From positions 47,035 to 111,034 of the forward strand of contig JAFKEE010000045.1 of the NCBI GenBank assembly GCA_017307505.1: DNA of 64,000 bases, read 5' to 3'. Positions 40,974 through 50,141 of this stretch are shown piece by piece. This DNA is from Acidobacteriota bacterium. Its GTDB lineage: Bacteria; Acidobacteriota; Terriglobia; Bryobacterales; Bryobacteraceae. The translations under genes were made by a program, and so were the position numbers. The notes under the pieces were generated by a model. The model was given only the letters and a program-made list of their open reading frames with translations. It had not been told where the DNA came from and did no database searches. The first letter of the stretch is position 1. Each line of letters starts with the position of its first letter.

Positions 40974-43559
40974 CTATTCCTGACGAAGGGCTGTGCCCGG
41001 ATCGATTCTGGCTGCTGCCCGTCCCGGCAGGAGGCAGGCGAGCAGGCTGGTGGCTGCCAGGGTAATGGCGGTGAAAACCAGCACCTTCGGATCCCGGGCC
41101 GTCACGCCGTAGAGCATTGCTTCGAGAAAACGGCCCATGACGAGCCAGCCGAGCAGGAGTCCCGCGGCGAGGCCGAGCATTGGGGCTTTGCAGCCGCTGG
41201 CCAGGATCAACTGCTGGATATCCAGCGTACTGGCGCCAAGCGCTCTCCGCAGGCCGAGTTCGGGCGTGCGGCTGCGCACGCTATAGGCGATGACGCCGTA
41301 GGTGCCGATTGCCGCCAGGGCCAAGGCGACGGCGGCAAAGAGCCCCAACAGCACCACCTGAAAGAGCGGCCGGGCCAATTCACCGTCCACCACCTCTTCC
41401 ATGGCTAAGGGGCGGGCGAGAACCACCTGGTCGTCCAACGCCTTCAACTCACGGCGCATGCTATCGACGATCCGGGCCGGCGGCAGGCTGGAGCGCACGA
41501 CCGTATCGACAGGGTTCAAGGGAAAGCTGTCGTAGGAGAGATAGAGTTCCGGTTGCGGCGCCTCGCGCAGACCGCGGTGCCGTACATCTTTGATGACGCC
41601 TGTAATCAGCATGGACGACTTGCCCTGGGGTAGTTGAAAGCCTATTGGTTGCCTGCCCTTCAGGAACTTCCGCACGAAGGCTTCGTTCACGGCCACCTGT
41701 CCCTTGATGTTGGGATCGAAAGGGCCACCGGCCGCCCAGCGCATGCCGAGAGCTTTGAAATAGTCGCCACCCACCGCGCGCCCGCCGACCATCTGCTCCT
41801 GCTCCGATCCTGGAATGAAGATGCGCAGGTCGAGCAGCATCGTGTAGCGCAAAGGCAGGGAATTGGAGATGCCCGCGGAGGTGACGCCAGGAATGGCCGC
41901 CAGGCGTTCGAGCCAGGCGCGGCCGAAGCGGGCGCGATCGTCTCTCGTTTTGTAGCGCGTGGCGGGCAGGTCGATGCTGGCTGTGAGGATATGATCGCGG
42001 TCGATGCCGATATCGATGTCGCGCAAGGTAAGGAAGGTCCTCACCAGCAGGCCGGCAGCAATGAGGACGACCGTGGTCAAGCCCACTTGCAGCGCGACCA
42101 TGGCATTGGACCAGCGGCGGCTTCCGCGGCTCATCCACGGATTGCCCACACGCAGGGATTCATCCTTGGCTTCTCTGGCCGCGCGCCAGGCCGGCAGCAC
42201 GCCGAACAGCAGGCCGGTGAGGATGGTGATGCTGAGCGCGAACAGGTAAATGATCCAGTCGGGAGCGGTATTGGCCGTGCGCGGGATGGTGTCCGGATAG
42301 AGGCCGAGGATGACACTATAGAGCAACTGGGAGACCAGCAGGCCGGCGGCTCCGCCAGCGAGCGAGAGAGCCATGGCCTCGGTGATCAGCTGCCGCATCA
42401 CGCGGGACATGCCCGCACCGAGAGCAGCGCGCACGGCCAGTTCGCGGCGGCGCAGCAAGACCTGGGCGAGCATCAGGTTGGCCAGGTTCGCGCAGGCGAT
42501 GAGCAGAACGCAGCCTGTGGCGGCGATCAGCGCTAACAGGGCCGGCCGCAACTGATAGCCGACTTCCTCTTCCAGCGGGGAGAGCCAGATGCGGCGACGT
42601 TCGCCCGGGCCGGCGATGGTGGCGAGTTCATTGGCGGCCTGGCTGGCCGGGATACCCGGCTTGAGACGGCCAATGAGGAAGCTTGTATGAGTGGGCAGGC
42701 GCATGCCGCCCACGCGCGCGCGGGAGCGCGGCATGAACGCGTCCGGCTCCGCCCGGGCACCGCGCAGAGCGGTCGATCCTCCGCGCGCTACCTGGATCAG
42801 GGGCGTCGCGAGAAAGGAGTCCGGGACAATGCCGATGACGCGGCACAGGGTCCCGTCGGCTTCGATCTCAGAGCCCACAATGGCGGGGTCGCCGCCAAAG
42901 CGCCGCCTCCAGTAACCCTCGCGGAGCAGGATCGCGTTGTCCGCGCCACTGCTCATCTCGGTCTGGTTGAAGCCACGGCCCGCCAGCAGCGGCGTGCCCA
43001 GAGTTTCAAAGAAACCCTGGGACACCATGCCGGTGAAGACCTGTTCGGGGTTGCCCTGGCTGATGATGGTGATGCTCCAGGGCCTGTAGGCGGCAAAGGA
43101 GGAGAACGTGAGGCTGCCGTGCTGCCACTTCTCGATGAGGACGTTTTCGGGCGGTGTTCGCGGTTCCTTTTCCTCAACCCAGATCTGCACCAGGCGGCCT
43201 GGTTCGGCATAGGGCAGCGGCTTGAGCATCACGTTCCAGATCACGCGGAAGACGGCTACGTTCATTCCGGCGCCCAGCGCAATGGTCAGGATCGCTGTCA
43301 CGGCGACCAGCGGCCGTTTGCGCCAGATGCGGAAGGCGAGGCGAAGATCCTGCAGGACGGTCTCGAGCCAGCGGGCCAGTTTCACGTCACGGCTCTCTTC
43401 CAGGATGCGGGCCGTGTGGCCCAGACGGCGCTGCGCCTCGGTTGGCGTCAGGCCCAGATCGGCCGCGCGCTGCTCGGCGTGGAAGCGGAGTTCGTCCTCC
43501 AGGTCGCGGTCCAACTGGTCTTTGCGGAAGACGTTTCTGAGTTTGGTGAGCCAGGACAT
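40974..43559 (-). CDS. ADOP-type (MacB/FtsX) ABC permease
   Basis: 861 aa from ATG 43559, where the family head begins MSWLTKLRNVFRKDQLDRDL, preceded by AAGGGAAC; the longer frame upstream is antisense to the regulator. After the head comes LRLAFRIWRKRPLVAVT and the first membrane helix with ALGAGMNVAVFRVIWNVMLKPL, then a periplasmic domain, the central helices (VLLIACANLANLMLAQVLLRRREL) and a second periplasmic domain and terminal module (TYGVIAYSVRSRTPELGLRRALGAS). Same duplicated architecture as the permease at 18375-21014. No ATPase is adjacent. It follows its PadR gene by 11 bp. Confidence 0.93.
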   Translation of the reverse strand: MSWLTKLRNVFRKDQLDRDLEDELRFHAEQRAADLGLTPTEAQRRLGHTARILEESRDVKLARWLETVLQDLRLAFRIWRKRPLVAVTAILTIALGAGMNVAVFRVIWNVMLKPLPYAEPGRLVQIWVEEKEPRTPPENVLIEKWQHGSLTFSSFAAYRPWSITIISQGNPEQVFTGMVSQGFFETLGTPLLAGRGFNQTEMSSGADNAILLREGYWRRRFGGDPAIVGSEIEADGTLCRVIGIVPDSFLATPLIQVARGGSTALRGARAEPDAFMPRSRARVGGMRLPTHTSFLIGRLKPGIPASQAANELATIAGPGERRRIWLSPLEEEVGYQLRPALLALIAATGCVLLIACANLANLMLAQVLLRRRELAVRAALGAGMSRVMRQLITEAMALSLAGGAAGLLVSQLLYSVILGLYPDTIPRTANTAPDWIIYLFALSITILTGLLFGVLPAWRAAREAKDESLRVGNPWMSRGSRRWSNAMVALQVGLTTVVLIAAGLLVRTFLTLRDIDIGIDRDHILTASIDLPATRYKTRDDRARFGRAWLERLAAIPGVTSAGISNSLPLRYTMLLDLRIFIPGSEQEQMVGGRAVGGDYFKALGMRWAAGGPFDPNIKGQVAVNEAFVRKFLKGRQPIGFQLPQGKSSMLITGVIKDVRHRGLREAPQPELYLSYDSFPLNPVDTVVRSSLPPARIVDSMRRELKALDDQVVLARPLAMEEVVDGELARPLFQVVLLGLFAAVALALAAIGTYGVIAYSVRSRTPELGLRRALGASTLDIQQLILASGCKAPMLGLAAGLLLGWLVMGRFLEAMLYGVTARDPKVLVFTAITLAATSLLACLLPGRAAARIDPGTALRQE

Positions 43560-43570
43560 GGGCGTTCCCT

Positions 43571-43900
43571 TCAGGCGAGGCGGAGTATGCGATCGACCGC
43601 CGCGGTGGAGGTGCGCCAGCGCTGCTCCTCTTCCTGCAGGTGGCGGCGTCCCGCTTCGGTGATTTCGTAGATGCGGGCGCGGCGTTTGTTGCCGGTGACG
43701 GTCCATTCCGCCTGGATCCAGCCGGCTTCTTCCAGGCGGTGCAGTGCCGGATAGAGCGAGCCTTCCTCGACGCTGAGCGCCTCGTCGGAGAGATGCTCGA
43801 TCTTGAGCGTGATGGCGTAGCCGTGCTGTGGACCGGTCTGGGCAAGGATCTTGAGCACCAGGAGAGGGAGCGAGCCCTGAGGGAAGATAGCTTTGGCCAT
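43571..43900 (-). CDS. PadR family transcriptional regulator
   Basis: 109 aa. GSLPLLVLKILAQTGPQHGYAITLKIE and the wing VEEGSLYPALHRLEEAGWIQAEW mark a subfamily-2 PadR repressor; the C-terminal helix is RRHLQEEEQRWRTSTAAVDRIL. It is first in a two-gene operon with the ADOP permease, the standard pairing in the phylum. Two direct TAGGTA repeats 13 bp apart lie at its start codon (43900-43918), which could be the autoregulatory operator. Confidence 0.93.
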   Translation of the reverse strand: MAKAIFPQGSLPLLVLKILAQTGPQHGYAITLKIEHLSDEALSVEEGSLYPALHRLEEAGWIQAEWTVTGNKRRARIYEITEAGRRHLQEEEQRWRTSTAAVDRILRLA

Positions 43901-43918
43901 ACCTAGTTTGCTTACCTA
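43900..43918 (-). promoter_or_regulatory. Direct repeat TAGGTA overlapping the padR start
   Basis: On the minus strand TAGGTA-agcaaac-TAGGTA, 13-bp period, with the second copy overlapping the ATG. A PadR bound here would block initiation. CATACT a few bases upstream may be the -10 box. Confidence 0.35.
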
Positions 43919-44035
43919 CGCAACTGAGTATGTCGTTGGTAACTTGCCGAGTCAAGCGAGGAATCGCCTTTTGTGGCCTGCCGGCAATGCGGACTGTTTG
44001 GTGAAGAATCTCGACGCTGTCGCTAGACTGAGAAC

Positions 44036-44722
44036 ATGAAGAGACTGCCTGCCGCGTTCCTGCCGGTGCTGCTGTCCGCTTTGGTGGTGCCGGCCGTGCA
44101 CGCCGCTCCGGCGCCTCTGGGATTGGGCCAGGTAGTAATCCTGGTCGGCCCTCCGGGCAGCGGGAAGAGCGTGCAGGCGCGGAACCTGAGCCGGAAGTAC
44201 AAAGTTCCGGTGATCTCGGTGGCGGAGCTGGCGCAGCGTGCGATGCGCGGGCAGGGTCCGGCGCGCGGGGGTAAGCCGCAAGTGGCGAATTCCGGCGAAT
44301 TGCTCAGCGACGAGGCGGCGATCGAGTTGATCAGCGCCCGGGCAGGACAGGCGGACACCGGCAAGGGCTTCATTCTCGACGGCTATCCCAGCACCGAGGC
44401 ACAAGCGAAGTTCCTCGATTCGTTTCTGAACACCCGGGCCTTGCAGGCTCCGAAGGTCGTTGTCCTGGAGGTTTCGGATGAGATCGTGCGGGCGCGGATG
44501 CTGAAGCGGAAAAGTGTCGACGATACGCCTGAGAACATCGAACGCCGGCTGCAGGACTACCACAAAGAAGAGAGCTTCCTGAACTCGTGGTACACGCCGC
44601 GCAATACGGTCCGGATCGACGGGACGAAACCGGCCCCACAGGTTTTCCAGGAGATCGAAGAAGGGCTGGTCAAGGTCTTCGATCGAAAGGACTTCAAGGA
44701 ACGGGACACGACGCAGCAATAA
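44036..44722 (+). CDS. Exported adenylate-kinase-like nucleoside monophosphate kinase
   Basis: 228 aa. It begins with a Sec signal peptide (RLPAAFLPVLLSALVVPAVHAA), which is unusual because adenylate kinases are cytoplasmic. The P-loop GPPGSGKS (residues ~39-46), VPVISVAELAQRA in place of the ISTGDMLR motif, GFILDGYPSTEAQA in place of DGFPRT, VVVLEVSDEIVRARMLKR and a short LID RKSVDDTPENIERRLQDYHKE give the adenylate kinase layout. The Arg of DGFPR and the Thr/Asp of ISTGD are changed, so nucleotide specificity or activity is uncertain. No ribosome site of note precedes the start. Possible roles are periplasmic nucleotide conversion or a non-catalytic function (inference). Confidence 0.8.
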   Translation: MKRLPAAFLPVLLSALVVPAVHAAPAPLGLGQVVILVGPPGSGKSVQARNLSRKYKVPVISVAELAQRAMRGQGPARGGKPQVANSGELLSDEAAIELISARAGQADTGKGFILDGYPSTEAQAKFLDSFLNTRALQAPKVVVLEVSDEIVRARMLKRKSVDDTPENIERRLQDYHKEESFLNSWYTPRNTVRIDGTKPAPQVFQEIEEGLVKVFDRKDFKERDTTQQ

Positions 44723-44783
44723 AGCTCCGGACTTTCCGTCTCTCCGTGTGCCTCGATCCCCTGTGTCCAGGTAGGATAAATGG

Positions 44784-45407
44784 GTGACCTCGATTCGAAC
44801 CCGGCGCCTGAATCTCACCCTGATGCCGGAGGAGTTTCTGGAAGCGTCGGCGGCGGGGCAGTGGATTGAAGCGGCCCGCATGCTGGGTGGAACCATCCCG
44901 CCGGAGTGGTGGCTGGAACGGGACCTGGTGGCCTTGCGCTTGGCCGATTTGCGGTCCGATGCGCGGTATCAACCCTGGGCGCTGCGGGCGATGATGCACC
45001 GGGAATCCAAGGTGATGGTGGGATTCTGCGGTTTCCACACGATGCCCAATCCGCCCTATCTGGAATCGTGGGCCACGGAGGCTGTGGAATTCGGGTACAC
45101 GGTCTTTCCGGGCTTCCGGAACAAGGGCTTTGCCACGGAAGCGGCGCAGGGCCTCATGCGCTGGGCCAGCAGGCAGCAGGGCGTGAAGAGGTTCGTGGTT
45201 TCGATTTCGGCCGCCAATGCGCCATCCGCCGCTGTCGCCAGGAAGCTCGGCTTCACTCGCGTGGGCGTGCGGATGGATCCGGTTGACGGACTGGAAGAGG
45301 TCTATCTCTCAGAGGCGCCGCGCACCGGGCATGGGTGGCGTGTTCTGTCGCTGATCGGCGCCGCGGCGGGCCGGCGGGTGCGCCGGACCTTTGCGGCCTC
45401 TGAATAG
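44784..45407 (+). CDS. GNAT family N-acetyltransferase
   Basis: 207 aa from GTG 44784, preceded by GTAGGAT. It has the RimJ/RimL-like fold: IRTRRLNLTLMPEEFLEA at the N-terminus, EFGYTVFPGFRNKGFATEAAQGLM for the acetyl-CoA loop (R-N-K-G-F-A) and VVSISAANAPSAAVARKLGF for the C-terminal motif. It transfers acetyl from acetyl-CoA to an amine of a protein or small molecule in the cytoplasm; the target is unknown. The ~30-residue basic C-terminal tail is not typical. It ends 10 bp from the convergent GH2 gene. Confidence 0.86.
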   Translation: MTSIRTRRLNLTLMPEEFLEASAAGQWIEAARMLGGTIPPEWWLERDLVALRLADLRSDARYQPWALRAMMHRESKVMVGFCGFHTMPNPPYLESWATEAVEFGYTVFPGFRNKGFATEAAQGLMRWASRQQGVKRFVVSISAANAPSAAVARKLGFTRVGVRMDPVDGLEEVYLSEAPRTGHGWRVLSLIGAAAGRRVRRTFAASE

Positions 45408-45417
45408 AGCCTCTGCG

Positions 45418-48183
45418 TCAATCCACCGCTAACCGGCGAATGGCCGGTTCCGGAATCGTCTCCTTCGGGTCGAACTGCGGGCCCGTGGTGTAGCGCAGTA
45501 ACGAATCGAACAGGGTCATAGCTGCCGGGTAGGCCTCGTCGAAGTGTTCGCGCAGCCGCAGCGTCGTGACCAGCAGGCGTCCGGGCCCCACCTTGCCTTC
45601 CACGGCGTAGGCAATGCGGGACAGGTTCTTGGTTTTGCTCAGGAACGACGAGGTAGTGCGGATGCCGCCGACGATGGGCTGGATCTGCTGGGGCCATTTG
45701 TCGATGGGCAGGGGGAAGGCGCCGTCGATCAGGTTGTAGAACTGAAGATCGGCCAGGCCGTCCTGCGGGAAGCCGGAGAGCGCCGGGTGGTCCGTAATCA
45801 TGGTGCCCGCAGCGCCGCCGGAGGCCGGGAAGAACTCGGCGCCCCGTCGCTCGAGTGTCTGCCGCAGCAGCAGCCAGACCCGGCCGCCCGCCTGGAGGTG
45901 GGCGAGGGCGGCGGCGTCGAGATCTTCGGTGATGAGCAGGCTTTGCGGTGTCAGTTGCGCTGATTTGGACTGCAGCCAGGGGTACTGCCGCTGGAGGGCC
46001 GACAGACGGAGATGGGAGACGACGGGGATGGCCGGCGCGGCCGGCTGCTTCGGTTTGGGATAGGCCCAGAACTGCCAGGTGTTCCTGTACTCGCCGTGGC
46101 CGGTGTCGAGGGTCAGGCGCAGTTCGAGTTTCCGGGCGGCCGAGGCGGAGCCCGCGTCGAGCGGGATGGAACCGATCTTCGAGACCTTGCCGAGTTCGGC
46201 TTCCACGCCGGAGAGCACCGCACCGGCGATCCGCTGTCCACCGTCCCGCAGTTCCCAGCTGAGACGGCCCTGGCGGACGGCCTCAGCGCCGTAGTTCGAT
46301 ACCAGAACACCCACTTGTTTAGGTTCGCCGGCCCACAGAGTGCGGTCGTCGACACCGGCATCCAACAGGAGCAGCACCGGCGTATTCAGAGCGCGGCCCT
46401 CTTCCGGGGTGATGCCCTTGGGCTTCCAGAAGTAGTCGAACCAGCCCTCTTCCCACGAGTCGCCTTCGCCGGTGCCGCCCGGGTAGTCGACGATCAGCCA
46501 GTAGTGGTAACCGCTGACGTCTCCATTGGCGCGCACCTTCTCGATCTGGTATTTGCGGCCCAGTTGCTGCAGGCGCTGGGAGTTGCGGACATAGGCCGGG
46601 TAGAGGGACTCGAGGTGGTTGTCCGCTACCCACTTCGTTTTGGCTTCGAGCCAGGTGGGCAGCATCACTCCGGTGAACTTTTCCTTCAGGCTGATGTCGG
46701 GCAGGGAGCAGTAGTATTGTCCGAACTCGTGGCGCACGGTGGGGCGATCGGCCGGCGCGCCGTGATAGAGGCTCACCATGTCGGTGGGCCGCATGTCGAA
46801 ACCGTCGTTGGAGAGGATGAGTGTGGCGGGGGCGAGTTGCTTGCCGGTCCTGTAGAAATCGGCGATGGAGGCGAGAAACTCCGTGCGGTCGGGCTCGGTC
46901 TTGAGCCAGTCGAGGTTGAATTCGTTGCCGAAAGCCAGGCTGAGGAGAGACGGATGGTTGCGGTAGGCCAGCAGCGTACTGGTGAGTTCGCGCTTGAGGA
47001 AGTCGCGATGGGCAAAGAAGTACTGCGTGTAGGCGGCGGGCAGTTCCGCCATGACGAGCATGCCCACTTCGTCCGCGGCCTCGAAGTAGGCGGCCGGCGG
47101 CGTCATGGAATGGAAGCGGACTGCGTTGAAACCGAAGCTCCTGGAGAGTTTCAGGCGTTCTGTGAAGACGGCCTTCGACGACGGCGGAAAACCGGTGAGC
47201 ACCTCGACATTGTCATCGCCGTAGCCGCGGAGATAGAGCGGCTTTCCATTTAGCAGGATTGTGCCGCCGCGTGTGGTGACTTCGCGGTAGCCGAAGCGCT
47301 GCTCGAGGCGATCGACGGTCCGGTTCTGATCGAGCAGCTGGATCGATGCCGTGAGCATTTGGGGATCATCGGGGGACCAGAGGGGTAGTTTCGCCGCGTC
47401 GACCTCCACCACAGCCTCCGGCTCCGAAGCAGAGGCGGCGACCGGCTGAGAGGCTGCCGGCGCGCCGGGCACGGTGACGCTGATGGTGAGCGGCCGGGCC
47501 TGGCCGGGGGCGTCCACACGGATCCGGAACGAGACGCGCCGGCGGCTGACGTCGGAAGTGACCAGGACGGACGCGAGGCGGGTGCGCGGCTCCGCTGCGA
47601 GCTCGACAGAGCCGTAGATGCCGCCCCAGTTGCCGATGTAGTTGAGCATGCCGGTGGGCATCACGGGTTTCTGTAGGTCGGGCGAGGTCTCGATGACGAC
47701 GGGCGGGTTCTCGATCCTCAGGACGATTGAGTTGTCGCTGCCGGGGCGGATGGCGCTGCTGATATCGAATTCAAAGGGCGCGCTGAAGCCGTCGTGGCCG
47801 CCGAGTTCCACCCCGTTGACGAACAGGGTGACGCGGCGGTGGGCCCCGCCCAGGCGCAGAACCGTCCGCTGGCCGGCCCAATTGGCGGGAACGTTCACGC
47901 TGCGGCGGTACCAGGCGGTGCCTTCGAAGCTGTGGCGCAGCTGCGGAGAGGCGGTGCCGAAGCCCTGGGCCTGCCAGGCGCCGGGTACGGCGATCTTGTC
48001 GGGGAAGGGGTCCGCTGAGGCAAACCACTTCTCCTGGAGCCCGGCATTGGCCGGATCGAGGCGGAACTGCCAGGTCCCGTTCAAGTCCAACTGCTGCCGG
48101 GCCGGTTCGGCGGCCGGTGCAAAGGGGACCACGGCCAGGGCCGTCAGAATCGCGGTCAGAAATCCGGAACGAAGACCTTCCAT
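45418..48183 (-). CDS. Secreted GH2-family glycosidase (beta-galactosidase/glucuronidase-like)
   Basis: 921 aa with a signal peptide (MEGLRSGFLTAILTALAVVPFAPA). The sugar-binding domain (LDLNGTWQFRLDPANAGLQ ... FEGTAWYRRSVNVP), the Ig-like domain and the TIM barrel follow the GH2 order. The acid/base is Glu421 in LAFGNEFNLDW and the likely nucleophile is Glu486 in VRHEFGQYYC. RGGTILLNGKPLYLRGYG is the usual entry to the barrel. The last ~170 residues are an extra domain (LITEDLDAAALAHLQAGGRVWLLL) that looks like the glutamine-amidotransferase-like domain of some glycosidases. It is the second GH2 enzyme in the window; the two are not alike enough to be recent duplicates. Confidence 0.88.
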   Translation of the reverse strand: MEGLRSGFLTAILTALAVVPFAPAAEPARQQLDLNGTWQFRLDPANAGLQEKWFASADPFPDKIAVPGAWQAQGFGTASPQLRHSFEGTAWYRRSVNVPANWAGQRTVLRLGGAHRRVTLFVNGVELGGHDGFSAPFEFDISSAIRPGSDNSIVLRIENPPVVIETSPDLQKPVMPTGMLNYIGNWGGIYGSVELAAEPRTRLASVLVTSDVSRRRVSFRIRVDAPGQARPLTISVTVPGAPAASQPVAASASEPEAVVEVDAAKLPLWSPDDPQMLTASIQLLDQNRTVDRLEQRFGYREVTTRGGTILLNGKPLYLRGYGDDNVEVLTGFPPSSKAVFTERLKLSRSFGFNAVRFHSMTPPAAYFEAADEVGMLVMAELPAAYTQYFFAHRDFLKRELTSTLLAYRNHPSLLSLAFGNEFNLDWLKTEPDRTEFLASIADFYRTGKQLAPATLILSNDGFDMRPTDMVSLYHGAPADRPTVRHEFGQYYCSLPDISLKEKFTGVMLPTWLEAKTKWVADNHLESLYPAYVRNSQRLQQLGRKYQIEKVRANGDVSGYHYWLIVDYPGGTGEGDSWEEGWFDYFWKPKGITPEEGRALNTPVLLLLDAGVDDRTLWAGEPKQVGVLVSNYGAEAVRQGRLSWELRDGGQRIAGAVLSGVEAELGKVSKIGSIPLDAGSASAARKLELRLTLDTGHGEYRNTWQFWAYPKPKQPAAPAIPVVSHLRLSALQRQYPWLQSKSAQLTPQSLLITEDLDAAALAHLQAGGRVWLLLRQTLERRGAEFFPASGGAAGTMITDHPALSGFPQDGLADLQFYNLIDGAFPLPIDKWPQQIQPIVGGIRTTSSFLSKTKNLSRIAYAVEGKVGPGRLLVTTLRLREHFDEAYPAAMTLFDSLLRYTTGPQFDPKETIPEPAIRRLAVD

Positions 48184-48346
48184 GCCTATTTATGACTGGT
48201 TTACGGGATCCGGCACAACGCGGGGAGCGTCCCGGCGGCGCTTGGAATCCAATGGGCTGGAATCGGCCGCCTCCCGGTGCGAACTAAAATAGTCCATTCC
48301 GGGGAAGGCGGGAATTCATCTATACCTTTGGGTGATAAATGTGCGT

Positions 48347-49018
48347 ATGGCGTTCAAACCGATTCTCAGCCGGATTCCGGCTCTCCTTTTCGCGACGCTC
48401 GCCGGTGGTGGTGCCATGCTGACCGCGGCGACCGGACCGTTTCCCGACCCTGTGGTCGACGCCAAGCCCGCCTCGGGTAAGCAGACCGCAGTCCTGGCCG
48501 GCGGCTGCTTCTGGTGTACAGAGGCGGTGTTTGAGATGGTGGAAGGCGTGGACGACGTGATCTCCGGCTACTCCGGGGGCACGAAGGACACGGCCAAGTA
48601 CGACATCGTCTCCACGGGCCGCACCGGCCACGCCGAGTCGATTCTCATCACGTTCGAACCGTCCAAGATCTCCTATGGCCAGTTGCTGAAGATCTTTTTC
48701 AGCGTGGCGCACGACCCCACGTCGCTCAACCGGCAGGGGGCCGACATCGGCCCGCAGTACCGCAGCGCGATCTTCTACGCCAATGAGGAGCAGAAGCACG
48801 TGGCGGAGGCCTACATCAAACAGCTCAACGAAGCGCAGGTGCTCAAGAAGCCCATCGTGACCCAGGTGGTGCCTCTCGATAAGTTCTACACCGCGGAAAA
48901 CTACCACCAGAACTACGCGACGTTGAACCACGAGAACCCGTACATCGTGAACGTCTCCGATCCGAAGGTGGAGAAGTTGAAAAAGATGTATCCGGGCTGC
49001 GTGCGCAAGCGGAAGTAA
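48347..49018 (+). CDS. msrA: Peptide-methionine (S)-S-oxide reductase, exported
   Basis: Reduces methionine-S-sulfoxide in proteins. The catalytic Cys54 is in GGCFWCTEAVFEMVEGV; GYSGG, GHAESILITFEPSKISY and the YRSAIFYANEEQ strand complete the MsrA fold. It has an N-terminal leader (PILSRIPALLFATLAGGG), so it should act in the periplasm. The start could be ATG 48347 or GTG 48332; the ATG gives a better leader. 223 aa. The resolving cysteines usual at the C-terminus are reduced to one, in MYPGCVRKRK. A hairpin terminator follows. Confidence 0.92.
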   Translation: MAFKPILSRIPALLFATLAGGGAMLTAATGPFPDPVVDAKPASGKQTAVLAGGCFWCTEAVFEMVEGVDDVISGYSGGTKDTAKYDIVSTGRTGHAESILITFEPSKISYGQLLKIFFSVAHDPTSLNRQGADIGPQYRSAIFYANEEQKHVAEAYIKQLNEAQVLKKPIVTQVVPLDKFYTAENYHQNYATLNHENPYIVNVSDPKVEKLKKMYPGCVRKRK

Positions 49019-49027
49019 TCGCCAGAG

Positions 49028-49058
49028 GCGCCCGGATGGGTTTCCTGTCCGGGCGCTT
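49028..49058. terminator. Hairpin between convergent msrA and transporter genes
   Basis: GCGCCCGGA (49028-49036) pairs with TCCGGGCGC (49048-49056) across an 11-nt loop, followed by TTCGTGTT on the plus strand. Confidence 0.65.
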
Positions 49059-49084
49059 CGTGTTGAGGACTGCCCAAGGCGCTC

Positions 49085-49621
49085 TTACCGTATCTTTTCC
49101 AGCTGATGAAACAGGGCAAGGGCCACTACGCTGAGCGCGGCCAGTACGGTCCACGACGGGACGCCTAGCAAGCCGGAGATGGTTACGGGACCCAGGTCGT
49201 ACCACTTCATGATGGTCGTGGAGACGCTGCCGTAGAACTCAGCGAAGATAGCGGAGCCTAGGAACATCCCCAGTAGGCCGAAGAAGGCATCGCGCTGGCC
49301 TTCCGCGGCGGCGGCCACACCGGTGCCGGGGCAGTAGCCGAGCAGAACCATGCCTATGCCGAACACGAGTCCGCCCGCGGCTACGGCTACGAGTTGCGCC
49401 GGCTTCACGTGGAGTGCCGCCAGGCCCAACGCTTTCAAGGCGTAGACGCCGATGCCGCCGACAAGAATGGCGGTGAGCATCGTCTTCAACACGGTGAAGT
49501 CGCGCAGCAGGAACTGTCCGACGATGACGCGGAACTTCGAGACATGGCCTTTTTGGAGGAAGAAGCCGAACAGGAAGCCGGTGAATAATCCCAGTAGCAA
49601 CCGTGGCGCCGTTTCAGTCAA
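49085..49621 (-). CDS. YeeE/YedE-type sulfur transporter subunit (second half)
   Basis: 178 aa, starting with TTG 49621: an AAGGAG ribosome site eight bases before it and an 8-bp overlap with the upstream half fix this start. About four or five membrane helices. VFGIGMVLLGYCPGTGVAAAAEGQ holds the conserved Cys of the YeeE family (GxCPGT), which in the thiosulfate transporter TsuA relays thiosulfate. Together with the upstream half it would make one pseudo-symmetrical transporter for thiosulfate or a related sulfur compound. Transported substrate is inferred from the family. Confidence 0.85.
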   Translation of the reverse strand: MTETAPRLLLGLFTGFLFGFFLQKGHVSKFRVIVGQFLLRDFTVLKTMLTAILVGGIGVYALKALGLAALHVKPAQLVAVAAGGLVFGIGMVLLGYCPGTGVAAAAEGQRDAFFGLLGMFLGSAIFAEFYGSVSTTIMKWYDLGPVTISGLLGVPSWTVLAALSVVALALFHQLEKIR

Positions 49622-50141
49622 GGTTGGACTCCTTCCCATAGAGCACGAACGCTGTCGCAAGACCGGAGACGAACAGGCAGGCGAAGAAGAGCCAGCCCGA
49701 GACCGCCAGTTGCAGGGAACCGCTGATGCCATTGCCGCTGGTGCAGCCACCGGCCAGCCTGGCGCCCAAGGCAAGAATCACTCCGCCCAGGAAAGCACCC
49801 GCATAGCGTAACGCTGCGGACGAGCCAAACCGGTGCTGCCAAAGCCGCGGGACCTTCGGCTCCGGCCTTTCGCCGGAAAGCCGGGCGCTCGTAAAGGCGC
49901 CGAGGAAAATGCCGGCGACCAGCATCCACTCCCAATCCACCGCAGGCGGGAACTTCTTGAAGTACGGGTTGGCGTCCACGTGCGCAGGGGCGATGGCCTG
50001 CTCCGCCATGCCCACGGTTTTAGCGAGGGCGGTGGACACGCCCAGTGGGCGGTCGGCGGTCACAAACGCGAACCACGAAAGCACGCCGATGAGGCTGCCC
50101 ACTGCATAGGGCGACCATCGGGGCCGGCTCAGAAGCTTCAT
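49614..50141 (-). CDS. YeeE/YedE-type sulfur transporter subunit (first half)
   Basis: 175 aa from ATG 50141; an upstream in-frame ATG at 50405 adds 88 residues that read antisense to the neighbouring gene. The N-terminal helix SLIGVLSWFAFVTADRPLGVSTALA is typical, and GARLAGGCTSGNGISG carries Cys133, the first of the two family cysteines. The transporter is split into two genes, as in many bacteria. Its stop lies inside the second gene, so translation is coupled. It is divergent from a gene of unknown function. Confidence 0.85.
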   Translation of the reverse strand: MKLLSRPRWSPYAVGSLIGVLSWFAFVTADRPLGVSTALAKTVGMAEQAIAPAHVDANPYFKKFPPAVDWEWMLVAGIFLGAFTSARLSGERPEPKVPRLWQHRFGSSAALRYAGAFLGGVILALGARLAGGCTSGNGISGSLQLAVSGWLFFACLFVSGLATAFVLYGKESNLD

